Below are positions 28,358 to 39,263 of a stretch of 64,000 nt of DNA, piece after piece (the stretch's first letter is position 1; each line of letters begins with the position of its first letter). A model generated the notes under the pieces. That model was not told where the DNA came from, searched no databases, and saw only the letters and a list, made by a program, of their open reading frames with translations. Source of the stretch: Thalassospira profundimaris WP0211 (GTDB lineage Bacteria; Pseudomonadota; Alphaproteobacteria; Rhodospirillales; Thalassospiraceae). Position numbers and translations under genes: made by a program. Location: NCBI RefSeq assembly GCF_000300275.1, contig NZ_AMRN01000003.1:310001-374000 (forward strand), given 5' to 3'.

Positions 28358-30088
28358 CTAGCCGGTTCTAAGCACCTGTGCCTCATGCAGGCGGCGATAG
28401 GCACCGTCACGGGCCAGTAGCACATCATGGCTGCCTTGTTCCGCGATGCCATCTTGTGTGATGACAACAATGCGATCCGCATTGCGGATGGTGGCAAGGC
28501 GGTGCGCGATCACAAGGGTCGTGCGCCCCTTGGCCAGATCATCAAGCGATTGCTGAATGGCGCGTTCTGTTTCGGTATCCAGCGCCGATGTCGCTTCATC
28601 CAAAATCAGGATCGGAGGATTTTTCAGGAAAATGCGCGCGATGGCAACCCGTTGCTTTTGCCCGCCTGATAGCTTCACACCACGTTCACCAATCACCGTA
28701 TCAAGCCCAGCGGGCAGGCTTGCGATCAAATCATCAAGACGCGCACTTTTGGCAGCATCAAGAATTTCATTCTCGCTGGCATCAAGGCGGCCGTAAGCAA
28801 TGTTGTCGCGCAACGTCCCGGCAAACAGGAAGACATCCTGCTGCACGATGCCGATCTGACTGCGCAGGCATTTCATCGTCATGTCACGAATGTCGGTGCC
28901 ATCAATGGTGATGCGCCCGTCATCCACGTCGTAAAAACGCGGCACCAGTGAACAGAGTGTGGTTTTGCCTGCGCCGGACGGACCAACGAAGGCAACGGTT
29001 TCGCCCGCCTCGATCGTGATGTTGATATCATCAAGAATGGTGCGGTCCGGGCTATAGCCGAAAGTGACTTTTTCAAAGGCAAGGTTGCCCGACAGAACAA
29101 GGTCATCATGCGCATCGGGGCGATCGACAATGTCGGGTTCCGTGTTCATCAATTCCTGATAGTTGCGAAACCCCGCAATACCCTTGGGATAGGTTTCAAC
29201 AACAGCGGCGATCTTTTCAAGCGGCTGGTAAAAGACGTTTACCAGCAACAGGAAGCCGACAAAACCACCAATGCTCAGCCCGCCATTGACCACGAAATAG
29301 GTGCCGGCGATCAGGATGACGACCTGAACGATGCGCATGCCGAGATAGTTGATCGCAAGGCTGATCGCCATAATGGCATAGGCCTGCAACTTCACAGTTC
29401 GGTACTGCTCGTTATCATGATGGAACAGGGCGCGTTCGTGATCTTCATTGGCAAAGGCACGCACCACACGCACACCACCGACATTTTCCTCGATCCGCGC
29501 GTTGAAAGCCCGCACGCGCCCGAACTGGTTTTGCCAGTTGCGCGTCATGTCCCCGCCGAAACGTACCACCAGCCACATCACCAGCGGTGCGATGGTCATC
29601 GCAATCAGCGCCAGCGGCGTGTGGACGGTAAACATCAGGATGAGCGCGCCGACAAAGGTCATGATTGCGACAAACAGGTCCTCGGGGCCGTGATGGGCAA
29701 CCTCGCCGATTTCCTCAAGATCCTTGGTCACGCGGGCAACAAGATGACCGGTTTTCTGATTGTCGTAAAAGCGAAAGGAGAGCTTCTGAAGGTGGTCGAA
29801 CGCGCGGCGGCGCATTTCGGTTTCAATCGTGATGCCCAGAACATGTCCCCAATAGGTGACAACCGCCATCAGGCCGGTATTGACCAGATACACAATCAAC
29901 AGACCAAGGGCCGCCAGCAGGATCAGACCCCAGTCCTGTTTAGGCAGCAGGGTGTCAACAAATCCGGCGACAGCAACCGGGAAGCCCAAAGACAGCAGAC
30001 CCGACAAAACAGCGCACCCGAAATCAAGCAGGAACAAGCGTTTGTGCGGAAGATAATAGGAAAAGAACTCTTTGAGCATCACGTGCAT
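28358..30088 (-). CDS. ABC exporter, fused permease-ATPase (type IV half transporter)
   Basis: A 576-residue half transporter: six membrane segments (about residues 15-300) then an ATPase with GPSGAGKTT, the signature LSGGQKQR and ILILDEATSALD, and the switch histidine in VIAHRLATI. It fits the MsbA/multidrug and lipid exporter group and probably works as a homodimer, since no partner gene is nearby. It faces the iron importer genes, and a 6-bp inverted repeat (30129-30147) precedes it, so a link to iron or siderophore handling is possible but unproven. The start is either ATG 30088 or ATG 30079; neither has a strong ribosome binding site. Confidence 0.88.
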   Translation of the reverse strand: MHVMLKEFFSYYLPHKRLFLLDFGCAVLSGLLSLGFPVAVAGFVDTLLPKQDWGLILLAALGLLIVYLVNTGLMAVVTYWGHVLGITIETEMRRRAFDHLQKLSFRFYDNQKTGHLVARVTKDLEEIGEVAHHGPEDLFVAIMTFVGALILMFTVHTPLALIAMTIAPLVMWLVVRFGGDMTRNWQNQFGRVRAFNARIEENVGGVRVVRAFANEDHERALFHHDNEQYRTVKLQAYAIMAISLAINYLGMRIVQVVILIAGTYFVVNGGLSIGGFVGFLLLVNVFYQPLEKIAAVVETYPKGIAGFRNYQELMNTEPDIVDRPDAHDDLVLSGNLAFEKVTFGYSPDRTILDDINITIEAGETVAFVGPSGAGKTTLCSLVPRFYDVDDGRITIDGTDIRDMTMKCLRSQIGIVQQDVFLFAGTLRDNIAYGRLDASENEILDAAKSARLDDLIASLPAGLDTVIGERGVKLSGGQKQRVAIARIFLKNPPILILDEATSALDTETERAIQQSLDDLAKGRTTLVIAHRLATIRNADRIVVITQDGIAEQGSHDVLLARDGAYRRLHEAQVLRTG

Positions 30089-30128
30089 TCCAACGATAAC
30101 CGGGAGGATTATTCATATAGGAATGGTT

Positions 30129-30147
30129 CTTATTTGCATAGAATAAG
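30129..30147. promoter_or_regulatory. inverted repeat upstream of the ABC exporter
   Basis: CTTATT, TGCATAG, AATAAG: perfect 6-bp arms in an AT-rich promoter region, 41 bases upstream of the exporter start. It includes ATTTGCA, the Fur half site also seen at 22951. It could be an iron-responsive site or simply a promoter element. Confidence 0.4.
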
Positions 30148-30222
30148 TCTGCGCTATCAAGGCGAAAATCACCGTGATTTGCCTAAAAAATTCCTTTGCG
30201 CGTTTTGACAGCCTAGTCGCAA

Positions 30223-31179
30223 TCAATCCGGATTGATAACCCGGATCGGATCGCCGCTGTGCCAGGCCAAAATGGCCTCGACCGTCTGGCCGTAAAACAC
30301 GTTCCAGGTGTTGCGGGTGACATAGCCAAGATGGGGGCTTAGCAACAGGCCGTCACAATGGCGCAGCGGATGCGATACGGGCAGCGGTTCGTGGTCGTAG
30401 ACATCGAGTGCAGCACCGGCAATCCCGCCACTGTTGAGCGCATCAATCAGGGCAGTATCATCAATGATCGGGCCGCGTGATGTGTTGATCAGATAGGCGG
30501 TTGGCTTCATCTGTTTGAACTCATTCGTGCCGATCAGGCCATGGGTGCGATCAGACAGGCGTTGATGGATGGTGACGAAATCCGACGCGCGCAACAAATC
30601 TTCCTTGGTTGCCATATGGATCACGCCAAGTTCGTCGCAGCGCTCCTGCGTCAGGTTGGCACTCCAGGCACAGACATGCATGTCAAAGGCCTGCGCCATT
30701 TTCGCGACCTTTGCGCCCAACCGTCCAAGCCCGATAATCCCCAAGGTCGAACCTGCAAGATCCTGACCGATTCCGACTTGCCAGCCGCCGGCGCGCATCG
30801 ATGCGTTTTCCGCCATGAGATTGCGGGCCAATCCCAGCATCAGGGCAAAGGTCAGTTCCGGCGTTGCCGTGGATGGGGACTCTGTGCCGCAAACTGTGAT
30901 GCCCAGTTCACTTGCGGTTGCGACATCAATGGCGTCATTGCGTTTGCCGGTGGTCACGATCAGCCGCAGGTTCGGAAGGGCGCGCAAAATGTCGCCCGTA
31001 AGAGCTGTGCGTTCACGCATGACACACAGGACGTCAAATGGCTCAAGGCGGCTGATCAGATCGCCCGTATTGCAAACATGATCGTCAAATACGGTGATCT
31101 CGCCGTGATTTTGGACGTCTGTCCAATCGGCCGACTGCAGGGCAATGTTTTGATAGTCATCAAGAATGGCAATACGCAT
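30223..31179 (-). CDS. D-2-hydroxyacid dehydrogenase family protein
   Basis: A 318-residue NAD-dependent enzyme of the D-isomer-specific 2-hydroxyacid dehydrogenase family. The nucleotide-binding motif is TLGIIGLGRLG; the catalytic arginine, glutamate and histidine are in NTSRGP, DVYDHEPLP and LSPHLGYVT. It reduces 2-keto acids or oxidises 2-hydroxyacids; the substrate cannot be told. It follows the dienelactone hydrolase gene by 43 bases on the same strand and may be cotranscribed with it. Confidence 0.88.
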   Translation of the reverse strand: MRIAILDDYQNIALQSADWTDVQNHGEITVFDDHVCNTGDLISRLEPFDVLCVMRERTALTGDILRALPNLRLIVTTGKRNDAIDVATASELGITVCGTESPSTATPELTFALMLGLARNLMAENASMRAGGWQVGIGQDLAGSTLGIIGLGRLGAKVAKMAQAFDMHVCAWSANLTQERCDELGVIHMATKEDLLRASDFVTIHQRLSDRTHGLIGTNEFKQMKPTAYLINTSRGPIIDDTALIDALNSGGIAGAALDVYDHEPLPVSHPLRHCDGLLLSPHLGYVTRNTWNVFYGQTVEAILAWHSGDPIRVINPD

Positions 31180-31222
31180 CTGGGCTGTGTTTCCAATGGG
31201 TCAGGGCTGGGGGGCTGTCGCG

Positions 31223-31882
31223 TCAGGCCGCGATATGAAGGGCAAGAAATTCGGCTGTGCGGGCATGCGCAACTTCGGCGGCCGCTTCGACATAGGCGGA
31301 TGGACGTGCTTCGTTGGCAAAGGCATGACCGGCTTCATACATATGTACTTCCATGCCGGGCAGGGCTGCCTTGGCGTCTTCAATCATCTCAATCGGGACG
31401 TGGCCATCAGACAGGCCGAAATGTGCCAGAAATGGCGTGTGCAGCGGCTTATCCAGATATTGGTCGATACGCGTGCCATAGAATGAAACACCCGCCGCGA
31501 TATCAAGACATTGGGCACTGCGCAGGGCCAACCCGCCGCCCCAGCAAAAACCGATCACGCCAACCCTGCCACCCTTGGCAGACATGGCGCGGGCGGCAGC
31601 ATCGATGTCGGTCAGGGTGTTTGGCAACTCGGACGCCATCATCAGCGCACGCGCCCGATCAAAATCGTTGAAGTCAACGACCGCACCACGCTCCACCCGG
31701 TCAAACAGGGCAGGGATGGCGACCTCATAGCCAAGGGCTGCATATTTGCGCGCAACCCCCTTGAGCTGTTCGGTGAGCCCAAAAATTTCCTGCAGGATTA
31801 CAATCGCGCCGCGTCTTGCACCAACGGGTGGCTCAAACCAACAATCAAGCTTGTGCCCGTCAGCTGCGGTAAGGGTCTCCAT
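31223..31882 (-). CDS. dienelactone hydrolase family protein
   Basis: A 219-residue alpha/beta hydrolase of the dienelactone hydrolase type. It has a cysteine nucleophile in GFCWGGG, the gating glutamate in QEIFGLTEQ, an aspartate in FGLSDGHVP and the histidine in EAGHAFAN, so the Cys-Asp-His triad is complete. Such enzymes open lactones in chlorocatechol pathways, though many members have other ester substrates. ATG 31882 has AGGA upstream; an adjacent ATG at 31885 is possible and a longer frame to 31972 is unlikely. It diverges from the FAH-family gene. Confidence 0.85.
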   Translation of the reverse strand: METLTAADGHKLDCWFEPPVGARRGAIVILQEIFGLTEQLKGVARKYAALGYEVAIPALFDRVERGAVVDFNDFDRARALMMASELPNTLTDIDAAARAMSAKGGRVGVIGFCWGGGLALRSAQCLDIAAGVSFYGTRIDQYLDKPLHTPFLAHFGLSDGHVPIEMIEDAKAALPGMEVHMYEAGHAFANEARPSAYVEAAAEVAHARTAEFLALHIAA

Positions 31883-32118
31883 CATGTCCTGTCGTTTCCT
31901 TTCCTTTCTCGGCGCAATGGTCCTTTCGGTGATGATATCGAATTGCGGGGCGAGAACAATCATCATGGTCACAGCGGATAATGTATCCTCAATTGGCTTG
32001 CCCTTTGGGATGATGATGTGACATCACTAAGGTATGAGGAATAAATCGTTCTTTTTGCAGGACTTGGCTTGTGCAGGACGCAAAAGAACCCGCGTGACGA
32101 TATCAGGAGAGAGAATTC
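31883..32118. other. 236-bp divergent promoter region
   Basis: It holds no gene. TGATGT-G-ACATCA at 32014-32026 is a 6-bp inverted repeat with a single central base and may be a regulator site for the divergent hydrolase genes. No regulator gene adjoins it. Confidence 0.4.
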
Positions 32119-32961
32119 ATGAAGCTTTTGCGCTATGGCCCGGTCGGGGCGGAGAAACCGGGGCTTTGTGATGCGGATGGCGTAATCCGCGATCTTTCCA
32201 GCGTGATTGATGATCTTGATCCAACCACGATTTCCGATGAAACCTTTGCACGTATTGCAGCGCTTGACCCGGAAAGCCTGCCGGTCGTGTCGGGTGATCC
32301 GCGCATTGGTGCCTGTGTCGGGCGGCCGGGCAAGTTTATCTGCATCGGTTTGAACTATTCCGATCATGCGCAAGAAGCCGGTATGGAACTCCCGCCAGAA
32401 CCGATCATTTTCCTCAAGGCAACCTCGGCCGTTTGTGGTCCGAATGACACGATTGAAATTCCGCGCGGTTCGACCAAAACCGATTGGGAAGTCGAACTGG
32501 GCGTGGTGATTGGCAAGCACACCAAATATGTTGACGAGGCAGATGCGCTTGATCATGTCGCAGGTTATTGCCTGATCAATGATGTTTCCGAGCGCGCGTT
32601 TCAGCTCGAACATTCTGGCCAGTGGGTGAAGGGCAAAAGTGCCGATACCTTCGGTCCGATTGGTCCGTGGCTTGTCACCCGTGATCAGGTTGCCGATCCA
32701 CAGAACCTCTCCATGTGGCTCGATGTGAACGGCAAGCGTTATCAGGATGGCAGTACGAAAACCATGGCCTATGGTGTTGCGTTCGTCGTCAGCTATCTGT
32801 CGCGCTTCATGAGCCTGCAACCCGGTGACATCATCTCGACCGGCACCCCGCCGGGTGTGGGTATGGGGCAAAACCCGCCGGTGTACCTCAAACCCGGTGA
32901 CGTGATGGAACTGGGAATCGATGGCTTGGGGGCGCAGCGTCAGGAAGTCGTTCAGGGCTAA
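32119..32961 (+). CDS. fumarylacetoacetate hydrolase-family protein (FAA hydrolase domain)
   Basis: A 280-residue member of the FAH superfamily, of the short bacterial form (2-keto-3-deoxy-sugar-acid hydrolases, ureidoglycolate lyase-like and similar). Conserved pieces are CIGLNYSDHAQEAGMELPPEPIIFLK, the metal ligand stretch DWEVELGVVIGK, GYCLINDVSERAFQ and STGTPPGVGMG. It would cleave a C-C bond in a beta-diketone-like acid using Mg. It is not the homogentisate enzyme, which is at 55099. AGGAGAGAG precedes the ATG. The substrate is unknown. Confidence 0.88.
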   Translation: MKLLRYGPVGAEKPGLCDADGVIRDLSSVIDDLDPTTISDETFARIAALDPESLPVVSGDPRIGACVGRPGKFICIGLNYSDHAQEAGMELPPEPIIFLKATSAVCGPNDTIEIPRGSTKTDWEVELGVVIGKHTKYVDEADALDHVAGYCLINDVSERAFQLEHSGQWVKGKSADTFGPIGPWLVTRDQVADPQNLSMWLDVNGKRYQDGSTKTMAYGVAFVVSYLSRFMSLQPGDIISTGTPPGVGMGQNPPVYLKPGDVMELGIDGLGAQRQEVVQG

Positions 32962-33300
32962 GCTGGGAATAGGCTGCGATAAGCGGTAGGCGGGATAGTT
33001 ATCACATCTGCAGCTCACATGAATGTGAACTGCAGATCTAAGCCTCTATAAAAGTCTTTGTTTTATGTGCCGCCTACCTGTTTTCATTGGCTTGAGAACA
33101 AAAAATCAAAAATTAGTGGGCATGGACTTGCATCTTGCCCAATTCAGGACATTTTTGTCAGAACAAAGTGCATTGACGTTGTTAAGCAATCTGCGATAAG
33201 TGACTTTAGGTCATTGTTGTTCAGTGCTTAAGCAATGTGAAATGCTTGTCCAAGGGGTATGGGGATACCGTGCGCATGAAGCGCCCTTACAGGATTGGTG
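32962..33300. other. 339-bp gap with a hairpin and a candidate promoter
   Basis: No gene is seen. A long hairpin (ATCTGCAGCTCACAT at 33006-33020 and ATGTGAACTGCAGAT at 33023-33037, one mismatch) may end the upstream transcript, though no T-run follows closely. The region then turns AT-rich. TTGACG (33173-33178) and GATAAG (33195-33200) with 16 bases between look like a sigma-70 promoter for the small gene at 33301, and TGAC-N5-GTCA (33201-33213) overlaps its start zone. Confidence 0.5.
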
Positions 33301-33714
33301 ATGCACATGTCTAATCTGGCGATCAAAGTGAACGAGTCTTGGCCGGTTTCGGTCAATCCGATGGATGTTTCAGTTGATGAGGCTGGCCCTGTGTCTCGGA
33401 CTTCAAAGGCACAGGATGGTGTCGGTAGCTTTGCGTTTGCAGATATCTATTTGCGCGGCGCGCCTTGCTTTCTCAAGGGGATGATGCTGCAAGCCCGTGG
33501 CGAAGACGTCAAGGGAACCCTGCGCAAACCCGATGCTGGTGTACTGGCATTTGAAAATGGTGCGTGCGAGCTGACGGCGACGCCGCTGTTTCTGACAGTT
33601 GCGATGTCGGCGACCGATGAACACAGCCTTGCGGACATGCAGGCTTATTTCGAAAACAAGCTTCGGACCCTCTCGCCGCAGACCAAGATCGAAATTGACT
33701 GGCGAAATAAATGA
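33301..33714 (+). CDS. uncharacterised 137-residue protein, C-terminus DUF2218-like
   Basis: I do not recognise this protein fully. The C-terminal half (GACELTATPLFLTVAMSATDEHS to KIEIDWRNK) resembles the end of DUF2218 proteins: a beta hairpin, alternating hydrophobic residues and a final D-W. The N-terminal half has no clear match. No signal peptide or membrane segment is seen. AGGA lies seven bases before ATG 33301, a promoter-like pair lies 100 bases upstream and a strong terminator follows, so it is a real single-gene unit. A role with siderophore or heme-type ligands has been suggested for DUF2218; I do not assert it here. Confidence 0.7.
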   Translation: MHMSNLAIKVNESWPVSVNPMDVSVDEAGPVSRTSKAQDGVGSFAFADIYLRGAPCFLKGMMLQARGEDVKGTLRKPDAGVLAFENGACELTATPLFLTVAMSATDEHSLADMQAYFENKLRTLSPQTKIEIDWRNK

Positions 33715-33738
33715 CCATTTGTCACTTCTTGGTGATCA

Positions 33739-33768
33739 AAAAGCCCGTTCAGCATTGAACGGGCTTTT
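33739..33768 (+). terminator. rho-independent terminator
   Basis: Perfect 13-bp stem (AAAAGCCCGTTCA, loop GCAT, TGAACGGGCTTTT) followed by GTTTTG. It ends the small gene at 33301 and, because the arms carry A and T runs, could also act on the convergent lysR transcript. Confidence 0.92.
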
Positions 33769-33855
33769 GTTTTGTCTGCCTGGTCGCAAACGGGAATGTG
33801 ATCGCGATCCGCTTTGCGCATTCAGGCCGGTGCCGTTGACGGCAATTGTGTGTTC

Positions 33856-34743
33856 TCAGCTCATGATAAACCGATCACGAGCCCCACGTACGACGCGCGT
33901 TATATGATCGACAATGGCCGCGACACTTCGCGTATCCTTGGTGTCCGGGTGCTGGAGCATCCAGTAGTTTCGGGTGAAGCGGATTTCAGGCAGCAGGCGG
34001 ACGAGGTCGGGGATGCCTTCGGTGGCGTAGTCGTGCAGGATGCCGATGCCGTATCCGTTGCGCACCGCTTCCATCTGGGCCACCACGCTGCCGCATTCAA
34101 ATCGGCGTTTCATCAGTTTGCCAAGGCGGGCGGCGTAATCCAGTGCTCGGCTGTAAATCAGGTCCTCGATATGCGTGACAAACAGGCGGTCTGTCAGATC
34201 GGCCTCGGTTTTGACCGCACCAAAACGTTCGATATAGGATTTGCTGGCATAGACACTGAGTGTGTAGTCGGTGAGTTTGCTGATCACCAGGCGCCCTTGC
34301 TTGGGTCGATCAAGCGTGATGGCGATATCAGCTTCGCGTTGCGATAGCGAGAATGTCCTTGGCAGCGGCACCAGCTGGATCACTAGATCCGGGTGATTGG
34401 ATGCAAAGTGAGCCAACTCACTTGCCAGAAAATAATTGCCCAATCCGTCGGGGACGCCGACGCGGACCGTGCCGCTGATCAGCTCTGACTGGTTGGAAAC
34501 GGCGGTGCCAGCACGCAAAAAAGCCGACTCTGCGGCCTCTGCCGCCTGCATCAATTCCCGTCCCGCCGGGGTCAGGTCCGATCCGGTGGTGCGCCGTTCA
34601 ATCAGTTTGGTGCCAAGTTCCTGTTCAAGTGCTGTCAGCTGGCGGCCCACCGTTGCGTGGTTCAGGCCAAGTTGCCGGGCAGCGGCAAGGATCTGGCCTT
34701 GGCGGGCAACAGCCAGAAAGATGCGGAAGCGATCCCAATCCAT
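33856..34743 (-). CDS. LysR-family transcriptional regulator, divergent to mmsA
   Basis: A 295-residue LysR regulator with an N-terminal winged helix ([32 protein letters not shown], read in segments) and a ligand domain starting near [13 protein letters not shown]. It is divergent from mmsA with 170 bp between the start codons, the usual arrangement when a LysR protein controls the neighbouring gene. An inverted repeat in the gap (34776-34812) is a likely binding site. The inducer is unknown; a valine or propionyl pathway intermediate is a guess. Confidence 0.9.
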   Translation of the reverse strand: MDWDRFRIFLAVARQGQILAAARQLGLNHATVGRQLTALEQELGTKLIERRTTGSDLTPAGRELMQAAEAAESAFLRAGTAVSNQSELISGTVRVGVPDGLGNYFLASELAHFASNHPDLVIQLVPLPRTFSLSQREADIAITLDRPKQGRLVISKLTDYTLSVYASKSYIERFGAVKTEADLTDRLFVTHIEDLIYSRALDYAARLGKLMKRRFECGSVVAQMEAVRNGYGIGILHDYATEGIPDLVRLLPEIRFTRNYWMLQHPDTKDTRSVAAIVDHITRVVRGARDRFIMS

Positions 34744-34775
34744 GATGGGTGTGATCCTGTTGTGACTTTAATTTT

Positions 34776-34812
34776 TGCACATCGAATTTGCGGAAATGAT
34801 AATTGATGTGCA
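34776..34812. promoter_or_regulatory. inverted repeat in the lysR-mmsA promoter region
   Basis: TGCACATC (34776-34783) and GATGTGCA (34805-34812) form perfect 8-bp arms 21 bases apart; the extension AATT is shared with one base inserted. Its place between the divergent genes suits a LysR tetramer site. Confidence 0.6.
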
Positions 34813-34913
34813 TCCCTGTGCATAGTCATAATGGGTGCAGGATATTAAGGGGGAAGACCCCCACTTATATTAAGATCGTCCCACTGATCATCAGGTTTAT
34901 CGGGAGAAACCCA

Positions 34914-36413
<1,500 letters not shown>

Positions 36414-36448
36414 GCGATGAAATAAGTATTGCACTCATCGCAGTATTA

Positions 36449-36480
36449 AAGGGCGCGCAAAGCCAAATTTGCGCGCCCTT
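36449..36480. terminator. bidirectional rho-independent terminator
   Basis: Perfect 13-bp stem: AAGGGCGCGCAAA (36449-36461), loop of six, TTTGCGCGCCCTT (36468-36480), followed by ATTTG. It lies between the convergent mmsA and the sensor kinase gene. Confidence 0.9.
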
Positions 36481-36494
36481 ATTTGTTCGGGGTG

Positions 36495-39260
36495 TTAGCT
36501 GCCAAAGGATGCCGGTTTGGCGGGCTTGATGGCTTCCATGATGGTGCCGGGAATGAAAACGCGGAAGGTTGCCCCGCGTCCCGCAGGACTTTCGGCCCAT
36601 ATCTTGCCCTGACAATGTTCGACAACATGCTTGGCGATCGCAAGGCCCAAGCCCGAACCGGATGGCTTTGGTTTGTCATCGGCGTATTTGCCGCCGCGCG
36701 AAAACTTGTCAAAGATGATTTCAAGCTCGTTCGGGGCAACGCCCTTGCCGTTATCAGTGATCGAAACCAGATAGCCGCCATCCATGGCTTCCCCGCGCAC
36801 CGATACTTCGGGGTGATCCGGCGCAGAGAATTTGGCAGCGTTCGACAGCAGATTGATGAAGACCTGTGTCAGGCGGTCGCGGTCAACATTCAACAGGGCC
36901 GAATTGCGCGAATATTCCTTGGTCAGAACAACACCCTTGGCATCAAACAGGCCTTTGACAGCATCAATGCTTTCATCAAGTACTGTGCGCGGATCGACTT
37001 CGACCGCGCGCCAGTCGGAATGACCGGCTTCAAGACGGGCAAGATCAAGATGGTCATCAATCAGGCGGGTCAGGCGTTCGCTTTCGCGGACAATGATTTC
37101 AAGGAAGTGATCGGCTTGTTTCGGGTCAAGGTTCGGGGAGTCGACCAGAATTTCCGAAAACGACCGGATCGAGGTTAGCGGCGTTCTGAATTCATGGCTG
37201 ACCATGGTCAGGAATTCATCCTTGAGCCGGTCCAGTTCCTTGAGCCGTTCGTTGGCGGCACGCAGTTCGGCGGCGGCTTTTTCAAGTTCGCGCGACTTGG
37301 TTTCAAGGCGCTGGGAATATTCAATGACGTGAGAGGTTTCTTCGAGGATCTCAAGCACTTCATCAAGGCTGACCATCTCGCCCTTGGCGACAGATGACAC
37401 CATCACACGGGCCGATGCCGCCCCGATGGAGCCCGCCAGAAGCCGTTCGGTAAAGGCAATCATGTCGGCATCGGCTTCGCCCTTGCCGCGCCAGGATGGA
37501 TCGATGCTTTGATCAAACTGGCGGAAGGACTGATAGGCGCGATCCCGGCCCAAAAACCGTTCGACCAGTTCATAAAGATCGTTGGCCGAGGCCGATGACC
37601 GCCAGATCACGGTATCCTGCCCCTTGCGTGAAAAGGCATCGACAAACAGGGTTGCCTGAATGCGTTCAAGCGCGCTTGGCTCGGTAAACAGACTGATCAA
37701 CACATAGGCCGCTGTATTGAGTGAAATCGACCAGATCAGGGCATGGGTCAGGGGTGCGAAATCCGTCAGACCAAACAGGCTTTCGGGGCGCAACCACGGA
37801 TGACCAAACGCGCCATTGAGAATAAGCGACGGATCCATCCAGCCACTATCGGCAAGTGATGGCAGCAACAGGGTATAGCCCCAAACCGCAAAGCCGATGG
37901 TGAGTGCGACCTGCGCGCCGGTTCGTGTGCCGCCCTTCCAGTAAAGCCCGCCAATCATGATCGGGATGAACTGGGCAATGGCGGCAAAGGAAATCAGCCC
38001 GATTTCGGCCAGCGCATCACTGGCCCCGGCAGACCGATAATAGGCAAAGCCCATAAACACCACGACGACGATGGAGGCCCGCCGAATAAAGATCAAAAGC
38101 CCGGTCAGATCATCACGTTCGGTCAGGCGCAGCGGGCGAATGCGCAACAGCGCTGGCACAATCAGGTCGTTACACACCATGGTCGAAAGCGCAATGGTGG
38201 CAACAATCACCATGCTGGTACTGGCCGACAGGCCGCCGACATAGGCGAGCAACGCCAGCAGCGATTGATCTTCAAACAGCGGCACGGAAATCACAAAGAA
38301 GTCCGGGTCCGACCAGACCGGAAGGGCACCGAGCCCCGCCAGTGCAATCGGCAGAACAAACAGGTTCATCGCCAGAAGATAAAGCGGGAAGGCCCAGCTT
38401 GCGGTGGCAAGGTGACGTTCATCGACATTTTCAACAATGATCACCTGAAACTGGCGCGGCAGGCACAGGATGGCCGCCATCGAAAGCATCATAAGCGTCA
38501 GCCAGCGTGAGCTGCCCCCTTCGGGCAGCATCAGGAGCTTTGCCGTATCGGCGTTTTCGGCTGATTGGGCAAACAGGTCGCCAAGCCCGTCATACATCAC
38601 AAACGAGACAAAGAAGCCAACGGCCAGAAGGGCAAACAGCTTGACCAGACTTTCAAAGGCGATGGCGGCCACCATGCCTTCGTGATGTTCATCAGCATCA
38701 ATAAATCGCGTGCCAAACAGAATGCCAAACAGCGTCAGGCCAACCGCGGCCCAAAAGCCGCTATCGGAAAAGATGCTGACCGTTTCGCGGACCGGTTCGA
38801 CCATGCCGAATTCCCAGCCGGTCAGAACAGTGTAACTGGTGGCAATCGCCTTGAGCTGAAGCGCGATATAGGGCGTGGTGCCGATCACCGCGATCAGGGT
38901 CACAAGGACCGAAAGCTGCGTGCTTTTGCCATAGCGTGACGAGATAAAGTCTGCAATCGAGGTAATGCGATGGGCCTTGGAAATGCGCAGCATCTTGCGC
39001 AACAAAAACCACCAGCCGAGAAAGATCACGGTCGGGCCAAGATAAATCGTCAGATACTCAAGCCCGTTGCGCGCGGCTGTTCCGACCGCGCCATAAAACG
39101 TCCATGACGTGCAATATACCGCGATGGATAAGGTATAGACCGTCGGGTTGCGGACCCAGGAATGGCCATCACGCGCGCGTTTGTCGCCCCACCATGCAAT
39201 CGCATACAGCAGACCGACATAAATCAGCGACACAAGGATGACCAGTTCCGAGGATAGCAT
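36495..39260 (-). CDS. sodium/solute symporter-fused sensor histidine kinase (CbrA/CrbS type)
   Basis: A 921-residue protein. Residues about 1-500 form an SLC5/SSS-like domain of about 13 membrane segments; residues about 510-580 match the STAC linker (RIQATLFVDAFSRKG to FLGRDRAYQSFRQF); a coiled stretch near 640-685 leads to the kinase core with the phospho-histidine in VSHEFRTPLTS (about 690), the N box VFINLLSNAAKF, DNGKGVAP and GSGLGLAIAKHVVEHC. No PAS or receiver domain is seen. Relatives sense carbon sources such as acetate, proline or histidine. It starts three bases after a small membrane gene and downstream of a receiver gene, forming one unit. Confidence 0.9.
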   Translation of the reverse strand: MLSSELVILVSLIYVGLLYAIAWWGDKRARDGHSWVRNPTVYTLSIAVYCTSWTFYGAVGTAARNGLEYLTIYLGPTVIFLGWWFLLRKMLRISKAHRITSIADFISSRYGKSTQLSVLVTLIAVIGTTPYIALQLKAIATSYTVLTGWEFGMVEPVRETVSIFSDSGFWAAVGLTLFGILFGTRFIDADEHHEGMVAAIAFESLVKLFALLAVGFFVSFVMYDGLGDLFAQSAENADTAKLLMLPEGGSSRWLTLMMLSMAAILCLPRQFQVIIVENVDERHLATASWAFPLYLLAMNLFVLPIALAGLGALPVWSDPDFFVISVPLFEDQSLLALLAYVGGLSASTSMVIVATIALSTMVCNDLIVPALLRIRPLRLTERDDLTGLLIFIRRASIVVVVFMGFAYYRSAGASDALAEIGLISFAAIAQFIPIMIGGLYWKGGTRTGAQVALTIGFAVWGYTLLLPSLADSGWMDPSLILNGAFGHPWLRPESLFGLTDFAPLTHALIWSISLNTAAYVLISLFTEPSALERIQATLFVDAFSRKGQDTVIWRSSASANDLYELVERFLGRDRAYQSFRQFDQSIDPSWRGKGEADADMIAFTERLLAGSIGAASARVMVSSVAKGEMVSLDEVLEILEETSHVIEYSQRLETKSRELEKAAAELRAANERLKELDRLKDEFLTMVSHEFRTPLTSIRSFSEILVDSPNLDPKQADHFLEIIVRESERLTRLIDDHLDLARLEAGHSDWRAVEVDPRTVLDESIDAVKGLFDAKGVVLTKEYSRNSALLNVDRDRLTQVFINLLSNAAKFSAPDHPEVSVRGEAMDGGYLVSITDNGKGVAPNELEIIFDKFSRGGKYADDKPKPSGSGLGLAIAKHVVEHCQGKIWAESPAGRGATFRVFIPGTIMEAIKPAKPASFGS

Positions 39261-39263
39261 GGG

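Noticed and set aside
32962..33300. Possible small RNA or tRNA in the 339-bp gap
   Set aside because: No cloverleaf and no clear RNA family; only a hairpin and promoter-like elements are seen.
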